A stretch of 35,617 nucleotides of DNA. It comes from an uncultured Collinsella sp. (GTDB lineage Bacteria; Actinomycetota; Coriobacteriia; Coriobacteriales; Coriobacteriaceae). Location of the stretch: contig CALLNU010000009.1 in NCBI GenBank assembly GCA_938005465.1, positions 1 to 35,617 of the forward strand. The letters run 5' to 3'. The notes beneath the pieces were generated by a model. It was given only the letters and a program-made list of their open reading frames with translations. It had not been told where the DNA came from and ran no database searches. Positions 22,817-31,572 of the stretch are shown piece by piece (position 1 is the stretch's first letter; the number at the start of each line of letters is the position of its first letter). The translations under genes and the position numbers were made by a program.

Positions 22817-23035
22817 CTATTCGATACCCTCGAGAAGCTCTGACACCGTCATGCCGAGTGCGGGCGCGATCTTAAATAGAACCTTGAGCGTGAAATTTGC
22901 CGTCCCATCTTCGATTCGGTCGAGGTAGGGTCGGCTGATTCCTGTCGCCACACAAAAATCAACCTTGGAGATACCAAGGTCCCTGCGTGTCTCTTCGACC
23001 CGCCTGCCAAGAATCTGTTTCGCACGTTCGTCCAT
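22817..23035 (-). CDS. Small XRE-family HTH regulator
   Basis: A 72-residue protein that is almost only the HTH: RRVEETRRDLGISKVDFCVA, then TGISRPYLDRIEDGTANFTL, then FKIAPALGMTVSELLEGIE. This is a Cro/CI-type five-helix domain with no effector domain. The ATG at 23035 has a weak ribosome site. It is divergent from an unknown 129-residue gene across a 24-bp perfect palindrome, so autoregulation and control of the neighbour are likely. It could be an antitoxin-like regulator, but no known toxin fold is apparent next door. Confidence 0.82.
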   Translation of the reverse strand: MDERAKQILGRRVEETRRDLGISKVDFCVATGISRPYLDRIEDGTANFTLKVLFKIAPALGMTVSELLEGIE

Positions 23036-23064
23036 GCAGCCGAGTTTGAAATGGAGCCGAACAT

Positions 23065-23088
23065 AAACGTAAACTATAGTTTACGTTT
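23065..23088. promoter_or_regulatory. 24-bp perfect palindrome (operator)
   Basis: AAACGTAAACTATAGTTTACGTTT is fully symmetric. It contains a TATAGT -10-like hexamer on each strand and lies between the divergent XRE gene and the 23112 gene, the normal place for an HTH dimer site that blocks both promoters. Confidence 0.75.
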
Positions 23089-23111
23089 TCCCGAATACAC
23101 AGGAGTTTTCT

Positions 23112-23501
23112 ATGTCGGGTTCTTCGGTCCGCATGTACCGAGCCACGCTTCGCACAAACAGCGCGCCGCCCAAGCTCGTCGTCGTTGAAGCTGAATGCCT
23201 TTCGCCCGATGAGCGCACAGCATTTGCATTGCTATCAAGTCGCGTCGCCGCCGTTCTGGTCCCTTGCCCGGCGCGAGGTGAACTTGCCATCCGATGCCAA
23301 ACGCACGGCTGCTCGCTCAATCAGGCTGCCGTAATCGCAACCAGCCAACGCGGCCTGCCGCTCCTTTTAGAAGCCGGCATAGCACTCGCCCTTCGCGGCG
23401 CCGGATACGAAAACGAGGCCGCCGCCGATGCAGTCTTTCAACCACGATCGAGCGGCGGCCTCGCAGCAGCCATCGAATATGCTTGCAGGCTCGTTGCCTA
23501 A
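23112..23501 (+). CDS. Hypothetical protein
   Basis: A 129-residue protein from ATG 23112 with AGGAG 7-8 nt upstream. It begins MSGSSVRMYRATLRTNSAPP, then has an alternating hydrophobic core (KLVVVEAECLS, RVAAVLVPCP), a CQTHGC motif near residue 62, and an alanine-rich C-terminal helical part (LLLEAGIALALRGAGYENEA). No signal peptide or transmembrane helix is clear. I do not recognise the family. Its good ribosome site, third-position GC and the palindrome it shares with the XRE gene argue that it is real. Confidence 0.6.
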   Translation: MSGSSVRMYRATLRTNSAPPKLVVVEAECLSPDERTAFALLSSRVAAVLVPCPARGELAIRCQTHGCSLNQAAVIATSQRGLPLLLEAGIALALRGAGYENEAAADAVFQPRSSGGLAAAIEYACRLVA

Positions 23502-23510
23502 AAGGACAAG

Positions 23511-23894
23511 CTAGAAACCAAAGCCAAAGCCCGTTCCGGTAATCGCCGAGTACATAAAGTAAACGTTGATCACGTTGAGGAACACACCCGTGATGCAACC
23601 GTTGCGCAGGTAGCGCTCGCACACGATGCGCGCCATGGCGGCGGAGTCATCATTGTTTTTAGCCTGGCGTCCCGCCGTAAAGTACGTCGCCACGCTCAGC
23701 AGCAGGTTGAGCACCGGCAGCGCCAGCAACTCGTAGCTCTTGCCCCAGCGCGTCACCTCACCGGCGGCATTAAACTTTGTTGCCACCTCGGGACCAATGT
23801 TGGGGATAACACACGCTGCGACCACCAGCGGAATCACCGCAAGCACGAGCAGCGCGATACCCATGTAGCCAGCTTTTTTGCCATATTTAAACAT
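23511..23894 (-). CDS. DUF1648-domain small membrane protein
   Basis: A 127-residue membrane protein: first transmembrane helix GYMGIALLVLAVIPLVVAAC, then the DUF1648 signature IPNIGPEVATKFNAAGEVTR followed by WG, a second helix LLALPVLNLLLSVATYF, and a third near the C-terminus (CITGVFLNVINVYFMYSAIT). It begins 11 bp after the ychF stop with AAGGA upstream, so it is probably cotranscribed with ychF. DUF1648 proteins are related to the SdpI immunity family; the function here is unknown. Confidence 0.75.
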   Translation of the reverse strand: MFKYGKKAGYMGIALLVLAVIPLVVAACVIPNIGPEVATKFNAAGEVTRWGKSYELLALPVLNLLLSVATYFTAGRQAKNNDDSAAMARIVCERYLRNGCITGVFLNVINVYFMYSAITGTGFGFGF

Positions 23895-23905
23895 ATGCGT
23901 CGTCC

Positions 23906-24982
23906 TTACACGTTAAAGCGGAAGTGCACGACGTCGCCATCGGCCATGACATAGTCCTTGCCCTCAATACGCAGCTTGCCGGCGGCCTTGGCGCCCTGCT
24001 CGCCGCCGAGCTCGATGTAGTCGTCGTAACCAATGACCTCGGCCTTAATAAAGCCGCGCTCAAAGTCGGTGTGGATGACGCCGGCAGCCTGCGGGGCGGT
24101 TGCGCCCTGACGAACCGTCCAGGCCTTGACCTCCATCTCGCCGGCCGTAAAGAACGACTGCAGACCGAGCAGCTTATAGGCCGCCTGCGCGAGCACGTCC
24201 AGACCGGGCTGCTCCAGGCCCAGGCTCTCCAGGTAGTCGGCGGCGTCCTCGGGATCGAGCTCGGAAAGCTCGGCCTCAATCTTGGCGCAGATGGGCAACG
24301 GCTTGACGCCATCGATGGGCGCCAGGTCCTCGTTGAGCATATCCTCGTCCACGTTGGCCACATACAGGATGGGCTTCATGGTGAGCAGGAACAGGCCCTT
24401 GGCAGCGGCACGCTCCTCGTCGGTCATCTCCATGGATGCGGCGCGTTTGCCCTCGTTGAGCCAGGCAAGCAGGCGCTTGGCGACCTCAAACTTGGGCATG
24501 AGCTCCTTGTCGCGCTTGGCCTCCTTCTCGAGCTTAGGCAGCTGCTTCTCGAGCGTGCCCATGTCGGCCAGGATGAGCTCGGTCATGATGGTGTCGGCAT
24601 CGCCGGCGGGATCGACGAACTCGCCCGTGCGGCCCACCTCACGCATGACGTTGGGGTCCTTAAAGTAGCGCACGACCTCGCAGATGGCGTCGGTCTCGCG
24701 AATGTTGGCCAGGAACTGGTTGCCCAGGCCCTCGCCCTCGTTAGCGCCCTTCACCAGACCTGCGATGTCGACGAACTCGACCGTCGCCGGCACAATGCGA
24801 CCCGGGTTAACGATGTCGGCAAGCTTTTGCAAGCGGCTATCGGGCACGTCGACGATACCCACGTTGGGGTCGATCGTGGCAAACGGGTAGTTGGCGGCAA
24901 GGCCGGTCTTTTTGGTAAGCGCGGTGAACAGCGTCGACTTGCCCACGTTGGGCAGGCCCACGATACCGATGGAAAGGGACAC
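23906..24982 (-). CDS. ychF: Redox-regulated ATPase YchF
   Basis: A 358-residue OBG-family protein starting with GTG at 24982 (AAGGAG 5 nt upstream). The P-loop is GLPNVGKST (9-17), DIAGLVKGANEGEGLGNQFL follows as switch regions with G3, a coiled-coil insert spans about 130-195, and a C-terminal TGS domain ends DVVHFRFNV. YchF prefers ATP over GTP, owing to a change in the G4 motif; here the segment is YVANVDEDM. It binds ribosomes and acts in stress responses. Complete and highly conserved. Confidence 0.95.
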   Translation of the reverse strand: MSLSIGIVGLPNVGKSTLFTALTKKTGLAANYPFATIDPNVGIVDVPDSRLQKLADIVNPGRIVPATVEFVDIAGLVKGANEGEGLGNQFLANIRETDAICEVVRYFKDPNVMREVGRTGEFVDPAGDADTIMTELILADMGTLEKQLPKLEKEAKRDKELMPKFEVAKRLLAWLNEGKRAASMEMTDEERAAAKGLFLLTMKPILYVANVDEDMLNEDLAPIDGVKPLPICAKIEAELSELDPEDAADYLESLGLEQPGLDVLAQAAYKLLGLQSFFTAGEMEVKAWTVRQGATAPQAAGVIHTDFERGFIKAEVIGYDDYIELGGEQGAKAAGKLRIEGKDYVMADGDVVHFRFNV

Positions 24983-25019
24983 GACAGCTCCTTTTGGTAC
25001 AGGTACTTCAAACCGTATA

Positions 25020-25069
25020 AGTATAGCGCCGCCGCAGCATCCGGGCGAATCCGGACACCGCGGCGGCGC
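25020..25069 (-). promoter_or_regulatory. GC hairpin and ychF -10 box
   Basis: GCGCCGCCGC (25026-25035) pairs perfectly with GCGGCGGCGC (25060-25069), with CCGG pairing inside the loop. Directly beyond it on the minus strand is TATACT (25020-25025), a good -10 for ychF. The hairpin may end the upstream ferredoxin gene while the promoter starts ychF. Confidence 0.5.
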
Positions 25070-25096
25070 AAATGAAGCAGAGATAGAGCTCGCTGA

Positions 25097-26350
25097 CTAG
25101 TCCGCGAGCTTCTCCACCTGATCGAGCATCTTGTCAAGCTTGGCCTTTGCCTCGGCCTTGGCCTTCTGGGCCTCTTCGTGGGCCTTGGCCTTCTGAGCGG
25201 CCTTTTCCTCGGCCTCGGGGTCGACAACGACCAGATTGGACGCATCGTGCTCGACCAGCTTGAGCGCATGCTCGGGGCACACCTTGACGCAGGCTCCGCA
25301 ACCTAGGCAATACGTGGACTCCAGTGCAAAGCGACCGCTTCCCACCAAATCGCAGGCAAACGTGGGGCACACGTTGACGCACTCGCCGCATGACGTGCAC
25401 TTGTCAAAATCGCATTCCGGTGTGCTCACCTGCATATTCTGGGCAAGCTCGGGGTGGTTCTGCAGCGTCGAGAGCACCAGCTGCCGCCCGTGCGTGAGCG
25501 AACGGCGACGCTTGGTCGTCGTGGTGCCGCACATGGTGTTGAGCGTGCGCTCGAGCTGCGTGATCTGGTGACGGTGAGCCTTCAACTTCTGCGTCACCGA
25601 GGCCAGCGCCGCCGTCGCCGGATTGAGCTTGGTCACCGTCAGGCCCGTGGTGCGGGCAATCTTATCCATGTACTCCTTGCGCTCGTACTCGCGGCGCTTA
25701 TGGCATTTGAGGCTCTTGGGGTCGACCTCCAGGCCCATGCCCGTACCCGCCCACTCCTCGGCGGTAGCAATGGCCTCGCCCAAAATGTCCTCGCCACCGG
25801 TGTTGCGGCACTTATCGCACACGCCCAGTGGCAGGTAGACGCTCACGTTGGGATAGTCCGCCAGTACCGAGAACCAGGTCTCGGCCGTAATATCGCCCAC
25901 GCAGGCAACGACGACCTCGTTTTCGCGCGGCATGCGCTTGAGGGCACGTGTGCAGGTGACGTAGGCGGTCTCGTGGCTCGTAGCCGCCGAGACAATGTCG
26001 TCGTAGACGTTTTTGGGCGCCAGGCGCGGCGAGATGATTGCCTCGGTCGGACAGGCAGCGGCGCACAGGCCGCACTTGCGACAGGAGTCGAGGATCTCGA
26101 TGGAGTCTTCCTCGACCTCGATAGCGTTGACCGGGCACACGTCCATGCACGCGGTGCAGCCGCTCTTTTCGTTTTTGCAGGTCAAGCACGGAATGGTGTT
26201 GCCGCGCGGGCGCTCCTTGTAGTCAGCAGGATTCCATTGAGGCGCCGACGGATCGAGTGCATCGGTCACACCGCCAAGCGGGTTTTTAAGAAAGTCGAAA
26301 CCCTTGCTGATCTCGATAATGTCATCAAACAGATCGTGTTCCTGCGCCAT
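25097..26350 (-). CDS. 4Fe-4S dicluster ferredoxin-like protein
   Basis: A 417-residue protein from ATG 26350 (GGGAGG upstream; the extension to 26410 is rejected). The N-terminal part holds two 4Fe-4S motifs (Cys at about 55, 58, 65, 68, 72 and 90, 93, 96, 100). A middle domain follows with VCDKCRNTGGEDI and a basic region. A second pair of clusters (CDFDKCTSCGECVNVCPTFA and CLGCGACVKVCPEHAL) comes after that, with a lysine/alanine/glutamate-rich C-terminal coiled coil (about 380-417). It probably carries electrons between cytoplasmic redox partners; the partner is not identifiable. The coiled-coil tail suggests a multimeric assembly. Confidence 0.83.
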   Translation of the reverse strand: MAQEHDLFDDIIEISKGFDFLKNPLGGVTDALDPSAPQWNPADYKERPRGNTIPCLTCKNEKSGCTACMDVCPVNAIEVEEDSIEILDSCRKCGLCAAACPTEAIISPRLAPKNVYDDIVSAATSHETAYVTCTRALKRMPRENEVVVACVGDITAETWFSVLADYPNVSVYLPLGVCDKCRNTGGEDILGEAIATAEEWAGTGMGLEVDPKSLKCHKRREYERKEYMDKIARTTGLTVTKLNPATAALASVTQKLKAHRHQITQLERTLNTMCGTTTTKRRRSLTHGRQLVLSTLQNHPELAQNMQVSTPECDFDKCTSCGECVNVCPTFACDLVGSGRFALESTYCLGCGACVKVCPEHALKLVEHDASNLVVVDPEAEEKAAQKAKAHEEAQKAKAEAKAKLDKMLDQVEKLAD

Positions 26351-26504
26351 GCGCGGCCCCTCCCTGAGCAGTGCAAACAAGCAAGAGATAATGATACGCC
26401 ATCGGCCCACGCCTCGGGCAAATTACACGCGGAGCATCTTTGCGGCAAATAGACCTACAATCTATTGCCAGCCTAATCGCCTAGGTTTATTGAGGAGTCA
26501 CAAG

Positions 26505-27461
26505 ATGAAGATTGCCCTGATCGAACCGTTGGGAGTACCCGAGCAGACCATCGACAGGCTCTCCGCACCCCTTAAGGACGCCGGACACGAGTTTGTCTAT
26601 TTCGATACCAAAACAACCGATCCGGCCGAGCTCGCTCGACGCAGCGAGGGCGCCGAGGTCGTCATGATCGCCAACAACCCCTACCCTGCCGAGGTCGTCG
26701 CCGGCGCCGATGCGCTCAAGATGATCGCCGTTGCCTTTACGGGCATCGACCACGTGGGGCTTTCCGCCTGCCGTGAGCGCGGTGTTGAGGTTCGCAACTG
26801 CGCCGGCTACTCCGACGTTTCGGTCGCCGAGCTCACCTTTGGCCTGACCATCGACGTGCTGCGCAAGGTGGGCGCCGCCGATGCCGCCGTCCGCAGCGGC
26901 AAGACGAGCGCCGGCCTAATGGGCACCGAGATCCGCGACAAGACCGTGGGTATCGTGGGCTGCGGTAAGATCGGCTGCGCCACGGGTCGTCTCTTTAAGG
27001 CCTTTGGCGCCCGCGTGCTGGGATATGCCCGCCACGAGCATCCCGAGGCAGCCGAGGCCGGCATTGAGCAGGTTTCGCTCGAGCAGTTGCTCGCCGAGTC
27101 CGATATCGTAAGCCTGCACCTGCCTAACAATGACACCACGCGCAAGAGCTTTGGCACCGAGCAGTTCGCCCAGATGAAGGACGGTGCCGTCTTTATCAAC
27201 TGCGCCCGCGGTGCCATCGTGGATAACGATGCCCTTGCCCAGGCACTCAACGACGATAAGCTCGCCGGTGCCGGCATCGACGTCTTTGATATGGAGCCGC
27301 CCATCCCCGCCGACTACGCGCTCGTCAACGCCAAGAACTGCACCTTCACGCCACATGTAGGCTTCCTTACGCACGAGGCCATGCAGCGCCGCGCCAAGAT
27401 TGAGTTCGACAACGTCGTCGCCTACGTCGAGGGTCGCGCGCAAAACGTTTGCGAGCTGTAG
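26505..27461 (+). CDS. D-isomer-specific 2-hydroxyacid dehydrogenase
   Basis: A 318-residue NAD-dependent dehydrogenase from ATG 26505 with TGAGGAG upstream. The Rossmann loop is VGIVGCGKIGCATGRLF (148-164). The catalytic Arg lies in FINCARGAIVDN, the Glu in FDMEPPIP, and the His in FTPHVGFLTHEA. It reduces a 2-keto acid to a D-2-hydroxy acid or performs the reverse; phosphoglycerate, glycerate or lactate are all possible. It is monocistronic, ended by a GGCGGGG/CCCCGCC hairpin at 27471-27505. Confidence 0.9.
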   Translation: MKIALIEPLGVPEQTIDRLSAPLKDAGHEFVYFDTKTTDPAELARRSEGAEVVMIANNPYPAEVVAGADALKMIAVAFTGIDHVGLSACRERGVEVRNCAGYSDVSVAELTFGLTIDVLRKVGAADAAVRSGKTSAGLMGTEIRDKTVGIVGCGKIGCATGRLFKAFGARVLGYARHEHPEAAEAGIEQVSLEQLLAESDIVSLHLPNNDTTRKSFGTEQFAQMKDGAVFINCARGAIVDNDALAQALNDDKLAGAGIDVFDMEPPIPADYALVNAKNCTFTPHVGFLTHEAMQRRAKIEFDNVVAYVEGRAQNVCEL

Positions 27462-27470
27462 TCAAACGAG

Positions 27471-27505
27471 GGCGGGGCAAAACCTCATCGCAGGCCTACC
27501 CCGCC
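27471..27505 (+). terminator. Terminator of the 2-hydroxyacid dehydrogenase gene
   Basis: GGCGGGG (27471-27477) pairs with CCCCGCC (27499-27505), followed by TTCTTTGGTT. It stands 9 bp after the stop. Confidence 0.6.
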
Positions 27506-27547
27506 TTCTTTGGTTCAACTAACCTGACCCCTTTGCACCATAGCAAA

Positions 27548-27580
27548 AAGGGGCAAAGCCATCTGCTGGCTTTGCCCCTT
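27548..27580 (-). terminator. Terminator of the glycerol dehydrogenase gene
   Basis: AAGGGGCAAAGCC (27548-27560) is inverted without mismatch at 27568-27580 with a 7-nt loop. On the minus strand it is followed by TTTTTGCT, the proper T-run. Confidence 0.9.
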
Positions 27581-27592
27581 CCTTAGCTTGAT

Positions 27593-28693
27593 TTACTCAT
27601 CCATGAGATAGTAGTGGCCCAGTGCGTCGGCACCCAGGATGGCGTTTGCGACCATCTCGGGCGTCACCTCAAAGGGCATGTTGCACATGGTGTCCTCGGG
27701 CGCGCAGGCGGCCTCGGCAACAATCATGGCCTGCTCGCGCGTAAGCTCGGCAACGCCAAGTTCCTTCATCGTGACCGGCAGGCCCAGCTCAATGCAGAAG
27801 CCCAAGACTTCCTCGAGCTTCTCGGTCGGGGCATCCTCGAGTACCAGCTGGACGATGGTGCCGAAGGCGACCTTCTCGCCGTGATACATGCCGTGGCACT
27901 CGGGCAGCATCGTCAGACCATTGTGGATGGCATGAGCAGCGGCAAGGCCCGAGCTCTCAAAGCCAATGCCCGAAAGCAGCGTATTGGCCTCGATGATGTG
28001 CTCGACGGCAGGCGTGAGCGCGCCCTTCTCCAGCGCGACCTTGGCCTTGACGCCATCGGCCATAAGCGTCTCGTAGCAGAGCTTGGCGAGCGCCAGGCCG
28101 GCCATGCCGCCCTTGCCGCCAGCGCAGGTGCCGCCGTCGGCATCGTGCGTCGCCTGGGCCTCGAAATAGGTTGCGAGCGCATCGCCCATACCGGAAACCG
28201 TCAGGCGCACCGGGCTCGCCGCGATAACCGTCGTATCCATAAGGACGATATTGGGGTTTGCCTTAAGGAAGAGATACTTGTCGAACTGGCCGTCATCGGT
28301 ATAAAGCACCGAAAGCGCCGAGCACGGGGCATCGGTCGAAGCAATGGTGGGGCAAATGATGACCGGGGACTCCAGGTAGTAGGCGACGGCCTTCGCGGTG
28401 TCGAGGATCTTGCCGCCACCGACGCCGACGATGATGTCGCAACCGTTGTCGCGAGCGAGCGCAACCAGGCGATCGACCTCGCCCTTGGAGCACTCGCCGT
28501 TAAAGTCCTCAAACAGCAGCTCGGCCTTAGCCTCGGCAAAGCCGCCCTCGATCTTGGCACCGACGCGCTTCTTGCCCGAAGGCGTCACGATGACGAGGGC
28601 CTTAGCGCCGAGCGGCTCGACATAGGAGCCGAGCTTGGCCAGCTCGTCCGGACCCTGGATGTACTTGCTGGGGCTATTGAAAATTGCAGCCAT
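27593..28693 (-). CDS. gldA: Glycerol dehydrogenase (iron-type alcohol dehydrogenase family)
   Basis: A 366-residue protein. The NAD site is IIVGVGGGKILDTAKAVAYY, the substrate/metal region is ASTDAPCSALSVLYTDDGQF, and the metal histidines are in SSGLAAAHAIHNGLT and CHGMYHGEKVAFG. This is the full-length GldA pattern: zinc-dependent oxidation of glycerol to dihydroxyacetone with NAD. It lies 79 bp after the alcohol dehydrogenase gene on the same strand, but a terminator between them argues for separate control. Confidence 0.92.
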   Translation of the reverse strand: MAAIFNSPSKYIQGPDELAKLGSYVEPLGAKALVIVTPSGKKRVGAKIEGGFAEAKAELLFEDFNGECSKGEVDRLVALARDNGCDIIVGVGGGKILDTAKAVAYYLESPVIICPTIASTDAPCSALSVLYTDDGQFDKYLFLKANPNIVLMDTTVIAASPVRLTVSGMGDALATYFEAQATHDADGGTCAGGKGGMAGLALAKLCYETLMADGVKAKVALEKGALTPAVEHIIEANTLLSGIGFESSGLAAAHAIHNGLTMLPECHGMYHGEKVAFGTIVQLVLEDAPTEKLEEVLGFCIELGLPVTMKELGVAELTREQAMIVAEAACAPEDTMCNMPFEVTPEMVANAILGADALGHYYLMDE

Positions 28694-28718
28694 AACTATC
28701 CCATTCTCTAAAAAAGAA

Positions 28719-28750
28719 AGGGGCTCCGTACGGATACGTGCGGAGCCCCT
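28719..28750 (-). terminator. Terminator of the alcohol dehydrogenase gene
   Basis: AGGGGCTCCG (28719-28728) pairs perfectly with CGGAGCCCCT (28741-28750). On the minus strand the stem is followed by TTCTTTTTT. Confidence 0.9.
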
Positions 28751-28771
28751 CGTTACGATAACAAGAGTCGA

Positions 28772-29995
28772 TTAGAAATCGATATCGGTGTCGTAGTAGC
28801 AGGCCTTGAGGATCTTCTCGAAGTCGGCAGCCTTGGTCTCACGCGGGTTCTCGGGCGTGCAGGCGTCCTGCTCGGCGTTCGCGGCGATCTCGGGCAGCTT
28901 GGCGAGGAACTCCTCCTCGGAAACCATCTGCGGGTTCTCGGCGTCGACCTTCACGCCACCATTCGCGTAATCCTTGATGGACTGCGGAATGTTGAGCTGG
29001 TCGTTGAGGTCGCGGATCTTCTGGACGAGCGCAGCGATGAGCTCCTCGTTGGTCTCGCCGGGAAGGTGCAGGATCTCCTTGGCCACGTAAGCGTAACGCT
29101 CGGCAGCACGGGGATCCTTGGAGTTCCACTGGATGACCTTGCCCAGGTACATGGCGTTAGCGGCACCGTGGATGATGTGGCCGTTCTCGAAGGCAGCACC
29201 GGTCTTGTGAGCCATGGAGTGAACGATGCCGAGCAGGCCCGAGGAGAAGGCGATACCGGCGATGCACTGAGCCTCGTGCATGTGCTGACGGGCCTCATGG
29301 TCGCCAGCATAGGACTTGGGCAGCCACTCGACGATCTCGCGGATGCCGTGCAGAGCGTTGGCGTCGGTGAACATAGAGGCGCAGGTGGAAACGTAGGCCT
29401 CCATGCAGTGGGTCAGAGCATCCATGCCGGTGTGAGCGCACAGCTTGGCGGGCATGGTGTAGGTGAGCTCGGGGTCGACGATGGCGACATCAGGGGTGAT
29501 GTTGAAGTCGGCCAGCGGGTACTTGATGCCCTTGGCGTAGTCGGTAATGACGGAGAACGCGGTGACCTCGGTAGCGGTGCCGGAGGTAGAGGAGATGGCG
29601 CAGAAATGAGCCTTCTGACGCAGCTCAGGGAAGCTGAACGGCTGGATGATGTTGTCGAAGGACTCCTCGGGATACTCGTAGAAGACCCACATGGCCTTAG
29701 CGGCATCGATGGGCGAGCCGCCACCGATGGCGATAATCCAGTCGGGCTCGAACTCGCGCATGGCCTCGGCGCCCTTCATGACCGTCTCGATGGACGGGTC
29801 GGACTCGACGCCCTCGAACAGCTTGACCTCGAAGCCGCCTTCCTTAAGGTCGTTCTCGACGTCCTGCAGGAACCCGCCGCGGCGCATAGAGCTGCCGCCA
29901 GAAACGATGATGGCCTTCTTGCCCTTGAGGTTCTTCACCTCGTGGCGAGCGCCCTCACCAAAGTACAGATCGCGAGGATTGGTAAAACGTCCCAT
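28772..29995 (-). CDS. Iron-containing alcohol dehydrogenase
   Basis: A 407-residue protein from ATG 29995 (AGGAGG 6 nt upstream; the extension to 30046 is rejected). The nucleotide loop is IAIGGGSPIDAAKAMWVFY. The iron ligands sit in HTGMDALTHCMEAYVST, LGIVHSMAHKTGAAF and GHIIHGAANAMYLG, giving Asp and three His. It belongs to the class of NADH-dependent butanol/ethanol-type dehydrogenases used for fermentative reoxidation of NADH. The long leader (about 29996-30170) and the dyad at 30037-30061 suggest regulated expression. Confidence 0.92.
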   Translation of the reverse strand: MGRFTNPRDLYFGEGARHEVKNLKGKKAIIVSGGSSMRRGGFLQDVENDLKEGGFEVKLFEGVESDPSIETVMKGAEAMREFEPDWIIAIGGGSPIDAAKAMWVFYEYPEESFDNIIQPFSFPELRQKAHFCAISSTSGTATEVTAFSVITDYAKGIKYPLADFNITPDVAIVDPELTYTMPAKLCAHTGMDALTHCMEAYVSTCASMFTDANALHGIREIVEWLPKSYAGDHEARQHMHEAQCIAGIAFSSGLLGIVHSMAHKTGAAFENGHIIHGAANAMYLGKVIQWNSKDPRAAERYAYVAKEILHLPGETNEELIAALVQKIRDLNDQLNIPQSIKDYANGGVKVDAENPQMVSEEEFLAKLPEIAANAEQDACTPENPRETKAADFEKILKACYYDTDIDF

Positions 29996-30036
29996 ACTGT
30001 GCCTCCTAAACAAGCCCCTCTTAGACTTGCGTATAT

Positions 30037-30061
30037 AACGGAGCACCCAATTGGCTCCGTT
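30037..30061. promoter_or_regulatory. Dyad upstream of the alcohol dehydrogenase
   Basis: AACGGAGC (30037-30044) and GCTCCGTT (30054-30061) form a perfect 8-bp inverted repeat next to TTATAT on the minus strand. It is a possible operator or leader hairpin. It does not look like a Rex box. Confidence 0.35.
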
Positions 30062-30495
30062 AGGACCGGTTTGCGCGTTGCCGGCGATGACAATGCGCGA
30101 TGTCTAAACGTCTCAACGCTCAGACAAACACTATTTTACCGTTCTGGTTGGTCAGTTATTCACCTAAAGCCGCCAATGATGAAACGTTTTTTCTATCCCT
30201 GAAGACCCTTGTGCGGCATTCATACTCCCAAGCTGGGCAAACGTTTTATCAAGGTTGACTACATATCCCGGGCAGGACGGTGCCCCTCCAAAATATGCAC
30301 CGTTCGCCGCCAAAAATCGACCGTTTGCGGCACCGTGATACCACTCGGCCGTCCATGGTGCCGACATTTGTGCGACATCCGACTTCGTGGTGCAAAGGTG
30401 CAAGTCCAAGTGCGGCACCCCCGGTGTGCCACATGCGGGTAAACTAGAACCTTATATAGAAACATCTGAACCCTAACCGCAGCAAAGGAGGCCCC
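30062..30495. other. Non-coding interval
   Basis: About 430 bp between divergent genes. It has several short GGTGCC/GGCACC inverted motifs (30280-30420) but no supported gene. A weak promoter for the downstream gene may lie at TAAACT (30438-30443). Open frames here lack ribosome binding sites and family features. Confidence 0.4.
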
Positions 30496-31572
30496 ATGGC
30501 ATTCGATCCCATTCAAGAGGATTGCCATCGCCTCGTTCTTGAGGCCTTGCGCCGCGACAATATCCCGCTCACCGACGGTGCCGCCGTAGAGCGTCTGATG
30601 GAACAATTCACCCGCAACCCCGCACCGCTCATCGTGCACGACCGCGACCGCGCCGGGCATCTGATTGCCAAGGTGGTCGAGGCCGTCGACTACCGCATTC
30701 CCTTTATCCCCGACGATACCCAGGCAGAGCAGGAAGAGGCAGCTGCCGAGAACATGCTCCGCGAGGCGGCCGCACTCGATCCGGCCAACTGGGATGCCCA
30801 GCGCATGCTGACGGCACTCACCGCCGAATCCAACGAGGAATACGTGCAGTACCTGGTGTCCAAGTGCGACGAGGTGGAGCACGATCTGGCGCTCAAGATC
30901 GCCTCGGCGCAGGACCCCTACGAGCGTGAGGCCGCTGGCGACCTTATGCGCCGCCCCTACCTGCGCTGGCTTGCCGCCTTGGCATCGCGCGCGCTCATTA
31001 GCGGACGCTACCGCATGTCGCTCGAAGCCGCGAATCGCAGCTTGGACTTTGCGCCCAACGACCCCGCTGGTGTCCGCCACACCGCGATGCTCGCTATGGC
31101 AAAGCTCGAATACCCCGCCGAGGAGCTCAAGCGATTTCGCTCTGCCCACTCCGTCCCCTATCTCGCCAACACGCCGCTGCGCCGTCGTCCCAAAGATGCG
31201 GAGCGCGACTTGGACCCGTGGACGCTCATCGCGCTGATGAGCGCTGCCTGGCGCGAGCTGGACTACGAGGGCGCCGAGCACTACCTGCGTATCCTTGTGC
31301 GCTCATGCCCGCACGCGGCCGAAGCACTCTACTTCCAAACCGAGTTTCCCGATGGTGTCTATGCTCGCGTCAACGTAGGTGTGGGCTCCACCGACGAGCT
31401 CGTCCTTGCGCTGTCCGAGGCGACGCCGGTGCTGCAGGAGGGTCTGGGCGCCCCCGACAACGCCAGCTTTGCCGCCTGGGTCGCCACCAACGACATCGTG
31501 CGTTCCCAGATCGACGAGCGCATCCTGCGCGCAGCCGAGCAGGGACTTCCATTTAAGGGAGGGGACCTCTAA
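30496..31572 (+). CDS. TPR-like hypothetical protein (paralogue A)
   Basis: A 358-residue soluble, helix-rich protein from ATG 30496 (AAAGGAGG upstream). A TPR-like unit EAAALDPANWDAQRMLTALT lies at about 90-110 and another, YRMSLEAANRSLDFAPNDPA, at about 173-192. The C-terminal half contains LDPWTLIALMSAAWRELDYE. Conserved family names are not certain; it resembles ST7-like or other solenoid proteins. Its stop overlaps the ATG of the next gene (TAATG), so the pair is translationally coupled, and the two share a similar helical layout. It probably acts as a scaffold; the function is unknown. Confidence 0.72.
   Translation: MAFDPIQEDCHRLVLEALRRDNIPLTDGAAVERLMEQFTRNPAPLIVHDRDRAGHLIAKVVEAVDYRIPFIPDDTQAEQEEAAAENMLREAAALDPANWDAQRMLTALTAESNEEYVQYLVSKCDEVEHDLALKIASAQDPYEREAAGDLMRRPYLRWLAALASRALISGRYRMSLEAANRSLDFAPNDPAGVRHTAMLAMAKLEYPAEELKRFRSAHSVPYLANTPLRRRPKDAERDLDPWTLIALMSAAWRELDYEGAEHYLRILVRSCPHAAEALYFQTEFPDGVYARVNVGVGSTDELVLALSEATPVLQEGLGAPDNASFAAWVATNDIVRSQIDERILRAAEQGLPFKGGDL

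Noticed and set aside
30037..30061. Rex-type redox operator upstream of the alcohol dehydrogenase
   Set aside because: The dyad AACGGAGC/GCTCCGTT does not match the TTGTGAAnnnnTTCACAA pattern.
30164..30434. Small open frames on both strands in the gap before the TPR-like pair
   Set aside because: No ribosome binding sites, irregular codon pattern and no recognisable motifs.
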